Shown piece by piece: positions 53,293-62,117 of a stretch of 64,000 nt of DNA (its first letter is position 1; each line of letters begins with the position of its first letter). The position numbers and the translations under genes are program-made. The notes beneath the pieces were generated by a model. It was not told the DNA's origin and did no database searches. It worked only from the letters and a program-made list of their open reading frames with translations. This stretch comes from Longimicrobiales bacterium (GTDB lineage: Bacteria > Gemmatimonadota > Gemmatimonadetes > Longimicrobiales > Gaopeijiaceae): positions 1,272,576-1,336,575 of the forward strand of contig OX639991.1 in assembly GCA_951828585.1 (NCBI GenBank), in the 5' to 3' direction.

Positions 53293-53883
53293 ATGCGTCC
53301 TGTCGCGATCGGTGTACTGACTTTTCTGGGTCTCGGCCTCATTGCCGCGGGAGGAGTGGCGGCACAGGAAGATGATCAGGCCGAGGGCAGGCTCGTCAGC
53401 CTTGTCCTGCTGCCCTACGCGGGCGTCGCCGACAACCCGCGCGAAGTCAGATTGCCGGTCTCCCCAATGGCGGGAATGCGCGCCGCCGCCGAGATCCGGA
53501 TTCCGCTTCCCACCCCCGTCCAGCTCGCTGCATTCCTGGGGGGCGCCGGTTCCATTCTGGCCGTGAACAGCGAGGCCGGTCTGGAAATGGACTACCTGAC
53601 AACCGTGGAGGGCGGGATCAAGGTCGATGTCCCGGGCCAGCCCTATCTGATCGGATTCTTCGGCCGGGCGTATCCCGTGGCCAACCGGACCTACGACACG
53701 GAAGCCCGCAAATGGCTGGGCGGGGACTCGGTGGTGTACGGCTGGGGCGCGGGACTGTCGCCGGTTGTGGGAAGGTCGTCCTTCAATATCGAGGGGCGGT
53801 ACCTGCGGGATCAGCGTTTTGACGCGCACCTCGACGAATCGTTCGAGATCCTGTTGGGGTTCCCGACGCGGATCAGTTGGTGA
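53293..53883 (+). CDS. Small exported outer-membrane-type protein
   Basis: 196 residues from ATG 53293, which follows GGAGGA at seven bases. The signal is MRPVAIGVLTFLGLGLIAAG. The mature part is rich in short beta segments (EIRIPLPTPVQLAAFLGG, YLIGFFGRAYPVANRTYD, SSFNIEGRYLRD) and ends in an aromatic residue (Trp), consistent with a small barrel. Its TGA directly abuts the opposing stop of the BNR gene, with no base between. Confidence 0.68.
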   Translation: MRPVAIGVLTFLGLGLIAAGGVAAQEDDQAEGRLVSLVLLPYAGVADNPREVRLPVSPMAGMRAAAEIRIPLPTPVQLAAFLGGAGSILAVNSEAGLEMDYLTTVEGGIKVDVPGQPYLIGFFGRAYPVANRTYDTEARKWLGGDSVVYGWGAGLSPVVGRSSFNIEGRYLRDQRFDAHLDESFEILLGFPTRISW

Positions 53884-56832
53884 CTACGCCACGAGCCCCA
53901 TCCGCCGCAGGGCCTGCCTGATCCGTTCCAGCTGTTCGCGCTGGGTGGTGGTCGGGGGGTGTAGCGTGCCCTGCCGGACCCCGCCGCCGTTGATCGCGCC
54001 ATAGAGTTGCGTGAGCTGGCGACGGTAGGCGGAAGCGCCGTCGTTTCCGCGCTCGCCAAGCTGGCTGGTCAGTTCGAGGATCTCGAGGAGGAAGGCTTCG
54101 CGCTCGCGGTAGTCTTCCACGGTGAGGGGCAGGTCGGGGTCGCCCGCCACGCTCACGTTTCCCGTCACGGTGGCGCCGCGCGCGGTGAGTTCCAGCGTGT
54201 AGATGCCCGGTGACACGAAGGGGCCGCGCCGGTCCAGGGTGCGGGGGACCACCGCGGGATCATGCGCGGCCCACTCGGAGCCGTCGTCACCCGGAAGCGC
54301 GTGGCGGAGGTCCCAGTCGACCCGGTGCAGTCCCGGCGCCGAGGGTACCGCCAGTTCCCGCACGACATCGCCGGCGGCGTTGCGTATGGTAAGCCGGGCG
54401 GCACCGAAACCCGGGCCGAGGCGGTAGGTAACGAGCGTCCCGTCCAGAGGATTGTCACCCATGAAGGTGGCCTGGGCACGGTAGGAGGTGTCCTTCCAGT
54501 AATTCATGATCGTGCCGGGACGGGTGTCGTAGAGCGCCGCGGCGTCGGCGGCGGTGGCGCCGTAGCGGGCCAGAGGGCTGATGTCGTCCAGGATGATGAT
54601 CGAGCGGCCGTGGGTTCCCAGCACGAGGTCCCTCTCGCGGGGGTGGATGACCATGTCGTCGTAGGCCGTGGTGGGAAGGCCGGGAAAGCGGGCCCAGGAA
54701 GCGCCCCGGTCGGTGCTGGCGAAGAGGTGGTGCTCGGTGCCGAGAAAGAGCACGTCGGGGTTGTCGGGGTGCTGCACGATCACGTTGGCCGAGCCGGAGG
54801 GAAGGCCGTCGTGAAGGGGTGTCCAGGCGGCGCCGAAGTTGTCGGTGCGGTACACGTACGGCCGGAAGTCCCCGTCTCGATGGGCGTCGAAGGTGACGTA
54901 GGCGGTGCCGCGTTCCCCGGCCGAGGCGAGGACGCGGCTGACGTAGGTGCCGTCCGGGAGGCCGGGCGCGCCGCCCGAGACCTCGTTCCAGCTGCGGCCA
55001 CCATTCATCGAGACCTGAACATTGCCGTCGTCGGTGCCCACCCAGAGGACGGCCGGGTCGAGGGGTGACTCGGAGATCGTGACGATTTCGCCGTACGAGG
55101 AGGTGCCGTCGTTGCGTGACAGTTCGATGTCGGCGCCGCGCACCCCCATGATTTCCAGCGTGTCGCGGTCCTGCCGCCGCGTGAGGTCCTCGGTGCGGGT
55201 GAAGCCGTCGCCCCGGTCCCGCGAGATGAAAAGGCGGTTGCCCCCCAGGTAGACCACGTTGGGATCGTGGCGTGAAACCAGGCTGGGCGACACCCAGTCC
55301 CAGCGGTACGAATCCTCGCCTTCGGGCGCGCTCAGGCGCAGGCTCATCATGTCGCCCGTCACGTTGTCGAAGCGCGTCCAGCCCCCGTTCTGCGTATTGA
55401 TGTAGATCGTTCGCCCGTCTGGGTCGGCCTGCTGGTACATCCCGTCGCCGAAGCCGCTCTGCCGCCACTCGTCACCCACGATCCCCTCCCAGGAACGGGT
55501 CGCCGACGGCCCCATCCAGGAGTGGTTGTCCTGCATTCCCCCGTAGATCCAGTACGGGTCACGGTTGTCCACGGTGATCCCGTAGAACTGGCCGATCGGC
55601 AGGTTGTTGATGCGCCGGAAGGTGACGCCCATGTCATAGGTCTCGTGCAACCCGGCGTCCCCGGCCAAGTAGAAGTGTTCGGGATCGCCGGGATCGATCC
55701 ACATGGTGTGGTGGTCGGCGTGCACGCCCACGTCGTAGGTGGGCCGCTCGGCGATCTCCGCGAAGGTGCGGCCGCCGTCCTCGCTCCGGTGCGCGGAGGT
55801 GGCCAGCGTGTAGACCCGGTCCTGGTTCGAGGGGTCGATGAAGACGTGTGAGTAGTACATGGGACGAATGTTCCGGTCGCTGACCTTCTCCCAACTCTCG
55901 CCGCCGTCCTCGCTGCGGTAGCCGCCCGACTCGTCGTCGTGCTGCACGAGCGCGTTGAGGACGCTCGGGTTCGACTCCGAAATGGCGATCCCGATCCGCC
56001 CCTTGTCGCCCTCGGGCAGCCCGTTGGTGAGTTCACGCCAGATCTCGCCGCCGTCGGTGGTCTTGTAGATGCCGCTGCCCGGGCCGCCGCCGTTGAATCC
56101 CCAGGTGCGGCGCTGGCGCTGGTACATGGCCGCGTAGAGTACATCGGGGTTGGAGGGATCGATGGCCAGGTCGACCGCGCCTGTGTTTTCGTCGATGTAG
56201 AGGACCTTGTCCCAGCTCTGCCCACCGTCGCGGGAGCGGTACACGCCCCGGTCCGGCGAAGGGCGCCACAGGTTCCCAAGCGCTGCCACGTATACGACAC
56301 CGGGGTCCGCAGGGTGGACGCGCACGCGCCCCGTGTGGCGAATCTCCTCAAGACCCAGATGACGCCAGGTGGCGCCCGCGTCGTCGGAACGGTAGAGGCC
56401 GTTGCCCCACGACGTGCTCTGCCGGTTCTGCTGCTCACCGGTGCCGGCGTAGAGGACGTTGGGGTCGGAGGGTGCGATGGCCAGGTCGCCGAAGGTGCTG
56501 ACCGGCATGTGCTCCCATAGGTTCGTCCAGCTTATCCCGCGGTTCACGCTCTTCCACAGCCCGCCCGAGGCGGTGGCCAGATAGATCGTCGACGCGTCGC
56601 CCGGCAGGGCTTCGACGTCGTGGATGCGGCCGCCGGTGACGGCTGGACCGACGTGGCGGGGGCTGAAGGCGGCGAGGTCGGCCTCGGTGATGGCCTGCTG
56701 GGCGGAAAGGGGGGCCGCAAAGACCAGGGTGGCCAGAACCAGGCCGCCGAGGGCAAGGGTGCCGAAGCCGGCTGCTGTGTTCAGGGCGCGGACAGCGCGA
56801 TGGAAGTTGCTGACTGTATTCGCAAGGGTCAT
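53884..56832 (-). CDS. BNR/sortilin-like beta-propeller repeat protein, exported
   Basis: 982 residues from ATG 56832. The signal ends near APLSAQQ. The mature protein opens FSPRHVGPAVTGGRIHDVEA and contains more than ten repeats of the S-x-D-G-G-x-x-W or similar type (YRSDDAGATW, YRSRDGGQSW, YKTTDGGEIW, YRSEDGGESW), the Asp-box of VPS10/glycosyl hydrolase-like propellers. The C-terminal region has a FlgD-like segment (VVRELAVPSAPGLHRVDWDL). Often annotated as glycosyl hydrolase, but no catalytic residues are evident. Its start overlaps the stop of a truncated VOC gene (ATGA). Confidence 0.9.
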   Translation of the reverse strand: MTLANTVSNFHRAVRALNTAAGFGTLALGGLVLATLVFAAPLSAQQAITEADLAAFSPRHVGPAVTGGRIHDVEALPGDASTIYLATASGGLWKSVNRGISWTNLWEHMPVSTFGDLAIAPSDPNVLYAGTGEQQNRQSTSWGNGLYRSDDAGATWRHLGLEEIRHTGRVRVHPADPGVVYVAALGNLWRPSPDRGVYRSRDGGQSWDKVLYIDENTGAVDLAIDPSNPDVLYAAMYQRQRRTWGFNGGGPGSGIYKTTDGGEIWRELTNGLPEGDKGRIGIAISESNPSVLNALVQHDDESGGYRSEDGGESWEKVSDRNIRPMYYSHVFIDPSNQDRVYTLATSAHRSEDGGRTFAEIAERPTYDVGVHADHHTMWIDPGDPEHFYLAGDAGLHETYDMGVTFRRINNLPIGQFYGITVDNRDPYWIYGGMQDNHSWMGPSATRSWEGIVGDEWRQSGFGDGMYQQADPDGRTIYINTQNGGWTRFDNVTGDMMSLRLSAPEGEDSYRWDWVSPSLVSRHDPNVVYLGGNRLFISRDRGDGFTRTEDLTRRQDRDTLEIMGVRGADIELSRNDGTSSYGEIVTISESPLDPAVLWVGTDDGNVQVSMNGGRSWNEVSGGAPGLPDGTYVSRVLASAGERGTAYVTFDAHRDGDFRPYVYRTDNFGAAWTPLHDGLPSGSANVIVQHPDNPDVLFLGTEHHLFASTDRGASWARFPGLPTTAYDDMVIHPRERDLVLGTHGRSIIILDDISPLARYGATAADAAALYDTRPGTIMNYWKDTSYRAQATFMGDNPLDGTLVTYRLGPGFGAARLTIRNAAGDVVRELAVPSAPGLHRVDWDLRHALPGDDGSEWAAHDPAVVPRTLDRRGPFVSPGIYTLELTARGATVTGNVSVAGDPDLPLTVEDYREREAFLLEILELTSQLGERGNDGASAYRRQLTQLYGAINGGGVRQGTLHPPTTTQREQLERIRQALRRMGLVA

Positions 56833-57080
56833 CGTGTTGGTTTCTCCTGATCGGGGTATTGCAGTCCTGGATCCGTCACTTCGATGTCCTGCCCGAAGAG
56901 CAGCACATGACCCTCCGGGTCGACGACCTCGAACTGACGCAGTCCGTAGAAGCGATCGACGCAGTCCGTTGCGGGCCAATCGGCCTCGACCACGCGACGG
57001 CGCAACGCGGCCACATCGTCAACGTACAGATAGCAGGCGGCCTGGGGGTAGCGGCCGTCCACGCGGGGGGCTTCCGGCAC
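56829..57080 (-). pseudogene. Truncated VOC (glyoxalase/bleomycin resistance) gene
   Basis: 83 residues from a GTG: QAACYLYVDDVAALRRRVVE, then FYGLRQFEVVDPEGHVLLFGQDI, the second half of a VOC domain with the metal Glu-type E-V-V-D-P-E-G-H. Complete VOC proteins are about 120 residues, so the first beta-alpha-beta module is missing. It is separated from an upstream exonuclease stop by 44 bases. Its stop overlaps the BNR start. It may still be translated to couple the BNR gene, but as an enzyme it is probably dead. Confidence 0.55.
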
Positions 57081-57124
57081 GCAGGTGGGGCTTGACCCAC
57101 CCGGTCAAACTTCGCCTTGCGCGG

Positions 57125-57904
57125 TCACGGGGCGGGCCTGGTGCCGAGGGCCGTGCGCACGACCTCCAGCACCCCGTCCGGCATATCGTCGGCGCGCGTC
57201 ATCCATTCCAGGTAGTCGGGGGCGGTCCGGGCCACCTCGGCGAGCGCGACGTCCTTGTGCTTTCCCCGGTTGAACACGAGCTCCCCGCCCTTCTCGGAGA
57301 ACCAGCGGTCGAACTCGGTCACGAAGGGCCTCCACTCGTCGCAGTAGGCGTGGAGTCCGGCCACGTCGCGAGGGAGGTGTCCGTAACGGTCCAGTTGGGC
57401 CGTCAGGACCGCGGCGGTGGTGCGAATATCCCCCAGCGCGGTGTGCGCGTCCTGGTGGTCCCGGGCCAGGTAGAAGCGGGCCGCCGCCGAGAGGTCGCGG
57501 GGCTCTTCGCGGTGAAAGATCACCTTCATGTCGATCAGGCGACGCCCCTTCACGTCGAAGGTCACGCCCGCGCGGCGAAACTCGGCCAGCAGGATGGGCA
57601 GGTCGTAGTCGCGAATGTTGAAGCCCGCCAGATCGCACGGCTCCAGCAGCGTGGCCAGAGACTTCGCGGTCCTGCGAAACGGGTGCTCGTCCGCCACCAC
57701 TTCATCCGTGATACCGTGAATGGCCGCCGCCTCGGGGGGAATGGGGATTTCGGGGTTGTAGCGGCGTACCTTCTCGAACACATCGCCCTGTGGTGATACG
57801 CGCAGGACGGCGAGTTCCACGATCCGGTCGCGCGAAAGGTTGAGGCCGGTAGTCTCGAGGTCGAAGAAGATGACGGGGCGGTCGAGGTCGAGGGGCAGTT
57901 TCAT
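57125..57904 (-). CDS. 3'-5' exonuclease, DnaQ-like DEDDh
   Basis: 259 residues from ATG 57904. DEDDh catalytic residues are all visible: Asp15 and Glu17 in FFDLETTG, Asp in GFNIRDYDLPIL, and His and Asp in HTALGDIRTT. The C-terminal 80 residues (WFSEKGGELVFNRGKHKDVAL, YLEWM) look like the small domain shared with some RecJ/TrmD-unrelated exonucleases and with the exodeoxyribonuclease-X-like C-terminus. It probably proofreads or trims DNA/RNA ends. No polymerase domain is attached. Confidence 0.9.
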   Translation of the reverse strand: MKLPLDLDRPVIFFDLETTGLNLSRDRIVELAVLRVSPQGDVFEKVRRYNPEIPIPPEAAAIHGITDEVVADEHPFRRTAKSLATLLEPCDLAGFNIRDYDLPILLAEFRRAGVTFDVKGRRLIDMKVIFHREEPRDLSAAARFYLARDHQDAHTALGDIRTTAAVLTAQLDRYGHLPRDVAGLHAYCDEWRPFVTEFDRWFSEKGGELVFNRGKHKDVALAEVARTAPDYLEWMTRADDMPDGVLEVVRTALGTRPAP

Positions 57905-58033
57905 GGACGGTAGTCTAACGGGTCGGCGCGGAGCCGGCATTGTCCCGGGTCGGTGTGCCGGTAAGTCGTCCGTTTTGTCGACTGTGGCGGGGTCGGCGCT
58001 CATCTATTTCGCGGGCCGGCTTATATTGCTCCG

Positions 58034-59032
58034 ATGCGAGCCGTTGTGATCCCCGAATTCGGCGGGCCGGAAGTCTTCCGGCTCGCTTCCGTGCCCGACC
58101 CGGAGCCGTCTCGCCGTGAGATGCTGGTGCGGGTGCACGCGTCGGGCGTGAACCGCGCCGACCTGTTGCAGCGCCGTGGCCTTTACCCTCCGCCGCCGGG
58201 CGAGTCCGAGGTGCCGGGGCTGGAGTTTGCGGGCGTGGTCGAGGAGGTGGGCGCCGGCGTGTCGCGCTGGCAGCCCGGCGACCGGGTGATGGGGATCGTG
58301 GGGGGAGGGGGGTACGCGGAGCGGGTGGTCGTGGACGAGCGGGTGGCTATAGGGGTGCCGGAGGGCATGCCGATGTCGATGGCCGGGGCGATCCCGGAGG
58401 TGTACATGACCGCCTTCGACGCGGTCTTCCGGCAGGCGGGGCTGCAGCGCGGGGAAACCCTGCTGATCCATGCGGTGGGCAGTGGGGTCGGGACGGCGGC
58501 CGTGCAGTTGGCACGCCGCGCCGGGGCGCGCACGATCGGGACGTCGCGCACGAAGTCCAAGCTCGAGGAAGCCGCCGGGATGGGTCTTGACGTAGGGCTG
58601 GATGGAGGGAGGGCGTGGGAACGCGATGTGCTGGATGCGACGGGTGGCACGGGGGCCGACGTGATTCTGGATCTGGTGGGGGCGCCGTATCTGTCCCGGA
58701 ACCAGGCCGCGATCGCGGTGGGTGGGCGGCATGTGGTCGTTGGCGTGCCGGGAGGTAGCCGGGCGGAAATCGACCTGCGGGCGCTGATGGCGCGGCGGGC
58801 GCGGCTGTTCGGGACGGTGTTGCGGGCGCGTGGGGTGGAGGAGAAGGCCGCGCTGGCGAAGGAGTTCAGCGAGGAGGTGGTGCCGGGCTTCGTGGATGGG
58901 TGGCTGCTCCCGGTGATCGACAGCGTCTTTCATGTGACGGAGGCGGTGGACGCGCATCGCCGCATGGAGGCCAACCTGAACTTCGGGAAGCTCGTGATGG
59001 TGTGGGGTGCGGAGGGGCGGGGGGGCGGGTAG
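58034..59032 (+). CDS. NAD(P)H-quinone oxidoreductase, PIG3/zeta-crystallin family
   Basis: 332-residue MDR-superfamily enzyme without catalytic zinc. Signatures are SGVNRADLLQRRGLYPPPPG, LEFAGVVEEVGAGV, and the NADPH-binding loop LIHAVGSGVGTAAVQLARRAG, which contains the AxGxxG-like turn. It reduces quinones or related carbonyls. It is divergent from the exonuclease gene with about 130 bases between, which include a TTATATT box at about 58021. Confidence 0.92.
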   Translation: MRAVVIPEFGGPEVFRLASVPDPEPSRREMLVRVHASGVNRADLLQRRGLYPPPPGESEVPGLEFAGVVEEVGAGVSRWQPGDRVMGIVGGGGYAERVVVDERVAIGVPEGMPMSMAGAIPEVYMTAFDAVFRQAGLQRGETLLIHAVGSGVGTAAVQLARRAGARTIGTSRTKSKLEEAAGMGLDVGLDGGRAWERDVLDATGGTGADVILDLVGAPYLSRNQAAIAVGGRHVVVGVPGGSRAEIDLRALMARRARLFGTVLRARGVEEKAALAKEFSEEVVPGFVDGWLLPVIDSVFHVTEAVDAHRRMEANLNFGKLVMVWGAEGRGGG

Positions 59033-59080
59033 GTTGGAGGGGTCTGTTGACTTGGCTTACGGAATGTAAGGAAGAGGGAA

Positions 59081-60460
59081 ATGGTACTTTGCGGATCGAC
59101 GGGAGCGGGCCTTGCGGTCGTCCTCATCGCCGCGGCCCCGCAGGCGTTGCTCGCCCAGGCACCCCCCCAGACCGACCTGCGCATCTACGACATCGTCGCG
59201 GCGGCTTCGGCGGAGCGCGTCGAGGCCGACATCCGCATGCTGGCCGGTTTCGGCACCCGCAACACCTTCTCCGACACCCTGTCGGCGACGCGGGGGATCG
59301 GCGCGGCCCGCCGGTGGATCAAGGCGGAGTTCGACCGCATCTCAGCGGCGTGCGGTGGGTGTTACGAGGTCGTCTATCAGCGCAGCCTCGTGACCTCGGA
59401 GCAAAGCCCGCGGATCCCGCGGGACACCTGGGTCGTCAACGTGCTGGCGATCAAGTGGGGGACCGTCGACCCGAACCGCTACGTCATCATGTCGGGCGAC
59501 ATCGACTCGCGCGCCTCGAACGGCTCCGACGGGGAGTCGGACGCCCCCGGTGCCAACGACAACGCATCGGGGATGGCGGGCGCGATAGAGGCAGCGCGGC
59601 TGCTTGCCGACCACGAATTCGGCAATTCGGTCATCCTGGCCGGGCTCTCCGGCGAGGAGCAGGGGTTGTGGGGAGGACAGCACATGGCGAGCGTGGCCCG
59701 TGACGAAGGCTGGGAGATTATCGGCGTCCTCAACAACGACATGATCGGCAACATCGAAGGTGTCGACGGAGTAATCGAGAACAACACCTTTCGCGTCTTC
59801 TCCGAACCCACTCCGGTGACCGACACGGAGGCCGAAAGGCGTCGCTACCGCGTCTACGGGGGCGAAGTGGACGGCCCCTCCCGTCAACTGGCCCGTTACG
59901 TGGCCGCCGCGGCGGACGCGTACGTTCCCAACCTCGACCCCATCATGATCTACCGCCTCGACCGCTTCGGGCGCGGCGGCCATCACCGCCCCTTCAACGA
60001 CCAGGGCTTCGCGGCGGTGCGCATCATGGAGACGCACGAGAACTACACGCGGCAGCACCAGAACATCCGCACGGAGAACGGCATCGCGTACGGGGACGTC
60101 ATCGAGGGCGTCGACTTCGACTACGCGGCGAAGATGACCGCGCTGAATGCCGCCGTGCTCGCGCAGCTGGCCTGGGCCCCGCCTGCTCCCGCCGAAGTCA
60201 GGATCGGCGGCGCGGTTCGTCCTTCGACCACCCTGCAGTGGGAAGCGGTTGACGACCCCCGTCTGGCCGGCTACAAGGTGTACTGGCGCGACACGACCGC
60301 GCCGCGCTGGCAGCGCTCCCGCTGGGTGGGAGACATGACCGAATTCACGCTGGAGGGACTCGTGATCGACAACTACCTCTTCGGCGTCGCTGCGGTGGGC
60401 CGCGACGGCACCGAGAGCGTAGTCGCGTACCCTTCCGGGCAGATCCGGCGACGCCGATGA
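59081..60460 (+). CDS. M28 family peptidase with C-terminal fibronectin-type III domain
   Basis: 459 residues with a signal peptide ending near ALLAQA. The M28 zinc residues are mostly present: bridging Asp in PGANDNASGMAG, the Glu-Glu pair in LSGEEQGLWGG, Asp in LNNDMIGN, and a late His in TRQHQNIRTENG. The first ligand, normally His in G-H-x-D, is Asp140 in SGDIDSR. The last 90 residues (LQWEAVDDPRLAGYKVYW, LFGVAAVGRDG) form an FnIII-like domain. It is probably a secreted aminopeptidase, with altered metal affinity possible. Confidence 0.88.
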   Translation: MVLCGSTGAGLAVVLIAAAPQALLAQAPPQTDLRIYDIVAAASAERVEADIRMLAGFGTRNTFSDTLSATRGIGAARRWIKAEFDRISAACGGCYEVVYQRSLVTSEQSPRIPRDTWVVNVLAIKWGTVDPNRYVIMSGDIDSRASNGSDGESDAPGANDNASGMAGAIEAARLLADHEFGNSVILAGLSGEEQGLWGGQHMASVARDEGWEIIGVLNNDMIGNIEGVDGVIENNTFRVFSEPTPVTDTEAERRRYRVYGGEVDGPSRQLARYVAAAADAYVPNLDPIMIYRLDRFGRGGHHRPFNDQGFAAVRIMETHENYTRQHQNIRTENGIAYGDVIEGVDFDYAAKMTALNAAVLAQLAWAPPAPAEVRIGGAVRPSTTLQWEAVDDPRLAGYKVYWRDTTAPRWQRSRWVGDMTEFTLEGLVIDNYLFGVAAVGRDGTESVVAYPSGQIRRRR

Positions 60461-60519
60461 CGTTTGCGTTGATCGAAGACTCGACGCTGGCTAGGCTAGG
60501 CTTAGCGACCCACCACAGA

Positions 60520-60820
60520 CCTTGACAGCCGGTCCACCTCGAACCGCCGGCCCGGCCGCCGAAGCCGGAGCCCGCCGCGCCCTACATGCGCACCTCGCAG
60601 TTCGCGATCATGTGGACGGTTTTCTTCTTCAACATCGCGGCAGGCATTTCGGTGATCAGCTTCCAGTCGGAGTTGTTGCAGGATGGTGGTCTTCGGCGTG
60701 CTCATGACCGAGAACAACCCGTGGATCTTCTCGGTGCTGGTCTGCTACGTGCTCCTCTGCTTCGGGGACGGCTTCCCGACCTTGCCGTCGTTCATCGTGG
60801 ATGTCTTCCGTTCCCTTCCC
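60520..60820 (+). pseudogene. Remnant of an OFA-type MFS transporter
   Basis: Two pieces match the C-terminal half of oxalate/formate antiporter-like MFS proteins. One reads MRTSQFAIMWTVFFFNIAAG and ISVISFQSELLQD (from about 60535 to 60680), and the other, in a different frame from 60683, reads WIFSVLVCYVLLCFGDGF and PTLPSFIVDVFR. Both ends and many helices are missing. It fills the gap between the M28 gene and the opposing ilvA gene. Confidence 0.7.
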
Positions 60821-60821
60821 C

Positions 60822-62033
60822 CTACCCCACCTCCTCCACCCGGTGACCCAGCTCCCTCAGCTGCGCCACGATCCCCGCCACATGCTCCCGCCCCCGCGTC
60901 TCGACCTTCATCTCGATTGCGACCTTGCCCACGGCGATGTCCCCGAACGCGCGCGTATGCTCGATGTGCAGCACATTCGCGCCCGCGATGGCCACCACCC
61001 CGGTCACCTCGTTCAGGTAGCCGGGACGGTCGCGCACCACCACGGACAGGCTGGCCAGACGGCCATCGGCCCAGAGCCCGCGGTCGATGATCCGCGACAC
61101 CATGTTCATGTCGATGTTGCCGCCGGACAGGATACACACCACGGAGTCGCCCGCCGCCACCTTGATCTTCCCTTCGAGCAGCGCCGCCACGCCCACCGCC
61201 CCCGCCCCCTCCACCACCAGCTTCTCGCGCTCCAGAAGGAAGAAGATCGCGCGGATGATCTCCTCCTCGCTCACCAGCACGACATTGTCGGCCAGCGCCT
61301 CGAGGTGCGGGTAGGTCAGGTCGCCGATCCGCTTCACGGCGATTCCGTCCGCCAGCGTGTCCGACATCTCCACGTGCGCAGGCGCGCCGGCCTCCAGCGA
61401 CCGCACCGCCCCGGGTGAGGCCTCGGCCTCGACGCCGATGATGCGCACGGCGGGCTTCTCGGCCCTCACCGCCGTGGCGACGCCGGATAGCATCCCGCCG
61501 CCGCCCACCGGTACCACGATCGTGGTCACGTCGGGGACCTGCTCCAGAATCTCCAGCCCCATCGTGCCCTGGCCGGCCATCACGGCCAGGTCGTCGAAGG
61601 CGTGCACGAGGGTGAGCCCCTCCTCGGCGACCAGCCGGTCGACGACCACCATTCCGTCCGAAAGCGTCTCACCGGTCTGAATGACGCGGGCACCGCTCGC
61701 GCGGGTATTGCTGACCTTGATCAGGGGCGCGTTGTTGGGCATGACGATGGTGCACGGGATCCCCAGGCGCTCGGCGTGGCGGGCAAGCGCCTGGGCGTGG
61801 TTGCCCGCGCTGGCCGCGACTAGCCCGGCGTCGCGCTGGGCCTGGCTGAGCAGCATCAGCTTGTTGAGCGATCCCCGGTCCTTGAACGAACCCGTGCGCT
61901 GTCTCAATTCGGCCTTGAGGTAGACGCAGCAGCCGACGGCTCCCTCCAGGGCGGACGATTCCGGGCACCCTGTCCGCAAGACGTGAGGGCCGATGCGGGC
62001 ATGGGCGGCGGCGATGTCGGCAGCGGTGAGCAT
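60822..62033 (-). CDS. ilvA: Threonine ammonia-lyase with ACT domain
   Basis: 403 residues from ATG 62033 (a TTG at 62078 would add 15). PLP-dependent deamination of threonine to 2-oxobutyrate, the first step of isoleucine synthesis or a catabolic route. The Schiff-base Lys is in TGSFKDRGSLNK, the phosphate loop is VGGGGMLSG, and the cofactor region is SAGNHAQALA. The C-terminal 75 residues (LSVVVRDRPGYLNEVTGVVA) are one ACT domain, as in TdcB-like or single-ACT forms. The stop lies close to a decayed transporter. Confidence 0.93.
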   Translation of the reverse strand: MLTAADIAAAHARIGPHVLRTGCPESSALEGAVGCCVYLKAELRQRTGSFKDRGSLNKLMLLSQAQRDAGLVAASAGNHAQALARHAERLGIPCTIVMPNNAPLIKVSNTRASGARVIQTGETLSDGMVVVDRLVAEEGLTLVHAFDDLAVMAGQGTMGLEILEQVPDVTTIVVPVGGGGMLSGVATAVRAEKPAVRIIGVEAEASPGAVRSLEAGAPAHVEMSDTLADGIAVKRIGDLTYPHLEALADNVVLVSEEEIIRAIFFLLEREKLVVEGAGAVGVAALLEGKIKVAAGDSVVCILSGGNIDMNMVSRIIDRGLWADGRLASLSVVVRDRPGYLNEVTGVVAIAGANVLHIEHTRAFGDIAVGKVAIEMKVETRGREHVAGIVAQLRELGHRVEEVG

Positions 62034-62117
62034 GGCGGAGGCTGGACCGTCAGGAACGCTGGCCCGCGGGCCGGTCAACCGGTCCAGCGCCTCGCCGCTC
62101 TCGGAGCGCGCTCGGAT

